From DASVDK01 sp036562265 [NCBI: Thermodesulfobacteriota bacterium] (GTDB taxonomy: Bacteria; DASVDK01), in assembly GCA_036562265.1 (NCBI GenBank), contig DATCKS010000527.1:1-5982 (forward strand): DNA of 5,982 bases, written 5' to 3'. Below, in pieces: positions 5,691-5,982 of the stretch. Both the position numbers and the translations under genes were made by a program. Each line of letters opens with the position of its first letter. The first letter of the stretch is position 1. The notes beneath the pieces were generated by a model that saw only the letters and a program-made list of their open reading frames with translations, did no database searches and was not told where the DNA came from.

Positions 5691-5982
5691 CTAGTAGTAC
5701 CGAAGCCCCTGGATCGTCTTGATGAGGACCGTCCCACCCGGCACCTCGCTGGCGAACCGCTCGTAGAGCGGGATCGAGGCGCGGAAGAACGCGTCCTTGT
5801 CGACCTCGTTGACCTCGACGGTGGACGGCAGCCTGGCCAGGAGTTCCTTGTCGAGCCTCGCTCCCTCCTTGCGCGACCACTCCGCCATCTCGTAGCCGAC
5901 CCTCGTGAGCACCCGCTGGGCGTCCTTCGGCAGCTTCCGGTAGACGGCCTCGTTGATCACGAGGTAGGCCGGCGTGTAGACG
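5691..5982 (-). CDS. TRAP transporter DctP-type solute-binding protein, C-terminal part (runs off the right edge)
   Basis: The last 96 residues of a periplasmic receptor; the gene continues beyond 5982 and ends at TAG 5691-5693. The visible part begins VYTPAYLVINEAVYRKLP, and has KDAQRVL, a long charged helix (GYEMAEWSRKEGARLDKELL), then VEVNEVDKDAFFRASIPLYERFASEV. Proteins of the DctP family show the same C-terminal order: a strand with an aromatic 'N/S-xx-xW/Y-xKLP' element, a long amphipathic helix with Glu/Lys repeats, and a 'D-xxAFrxaxxPxYxkFA' helix. Such receptors deliver organic acids or other carboxylated ligands to DctQ/DctM membrane subunits, which are not in the window. The N-terminal signal peptide and the ligand-binding Arg lie outside, so the substrate cannot be guessed. 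A GTG at 5960 is an internal codon, not the start. Confidence 0.82.
   Translation of the reverse strand, partial: VYTPAYLVINEAVYRKLPKDAQRVLTRVGYEMAEWSRKEGARLDKELLARLPSTVEVNEVDKDAFFRASIPLYERFASEVPGGTVLIKTIQGLRYY

Noticed and set aside
5512-5880. A 122-codon minus-strand frame across the TRAP-MFS spacer
   Set aside because: It overlaps the TRAP receptor's C-terminus in a different frame and has no recognisable features.

Overview
The window comes from a very GC-rich bacterial chromosome (well over 65% GC by eye). Third codon positions are almost always G or C, so long open frames appear on the opposite strand of most real genes. A TRAP-type solute receptor, an HpaB/AbfD-fold enzyme, a PhzF protein and an MFS carrier together suggest a metabolically versatile soil or sediment bacterium. 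A GC-rich proteobacterium or a Rokubacteria-like lineage would fit, but nothing here fixes the taxon. I see no mobile element, tRNA, rRNA, CRISPR array or clear sign of recent transfer.

Left part (1-2856). The + strand carries only the last 38 codons of a protein resembling the RibD C-terminal/dihydrofolate-reductase-like family. It ends 7 bases from the end of a convergent minus-strand cluster. Read in transcription order (right to left), that cluster is folB-like dihydroneopterin aldolase (2419-2856), an HpaB/4-hydroxybutyryl-CoA dehydratase-fold protein (866-2311), and a chlorite dismutase/HemQ-family haem protein (126-824). The last two are 41 bases apart and probably co-transcribed. folB is separated from them by 107 bases that hold a small hairpin and a very strong ribosome binding site.

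Middle (2857-4236). A short divergent gap separates folB from a + strand pair: a complete PhzF-family isomerase/epimerase-like protein, followed 4 bases later by a small membrane protein with a four-cysteine zinc-ribbon-like tail.

Right part (4237-5982). An 88-base convergent gap holds a perfect 11-base inverted repeat. Then on the minus strand come an MFS transporter (4325-5515), a 175-base GC-rich spacer, and the C-terminal 96 residues of a TRAP transporter DctP-type solute-binding protein that runs off the right edge.

The most interesting point is the HpaB-fold plus chlorite-dismutase-family pair. By motif the HpaB-fold protein looks closer to the 4-hydroxybutyryl-CoA dehydratase (AbfD) branch than to classical HpaB. 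However, all three cysteines that ligate the AbfD [4Fe-4S] cluster appear to be replaced, while the histidine ligand and a nearby lysine are kept. Its partner has the expected haem-ligand His and a Tyr, but a Leu where chlorite dismutases have the distal Arg and Firmicute HemQ has Gln. Neither protein can be given a confident substrate. I found no convincing complete novel system beyond this pair.
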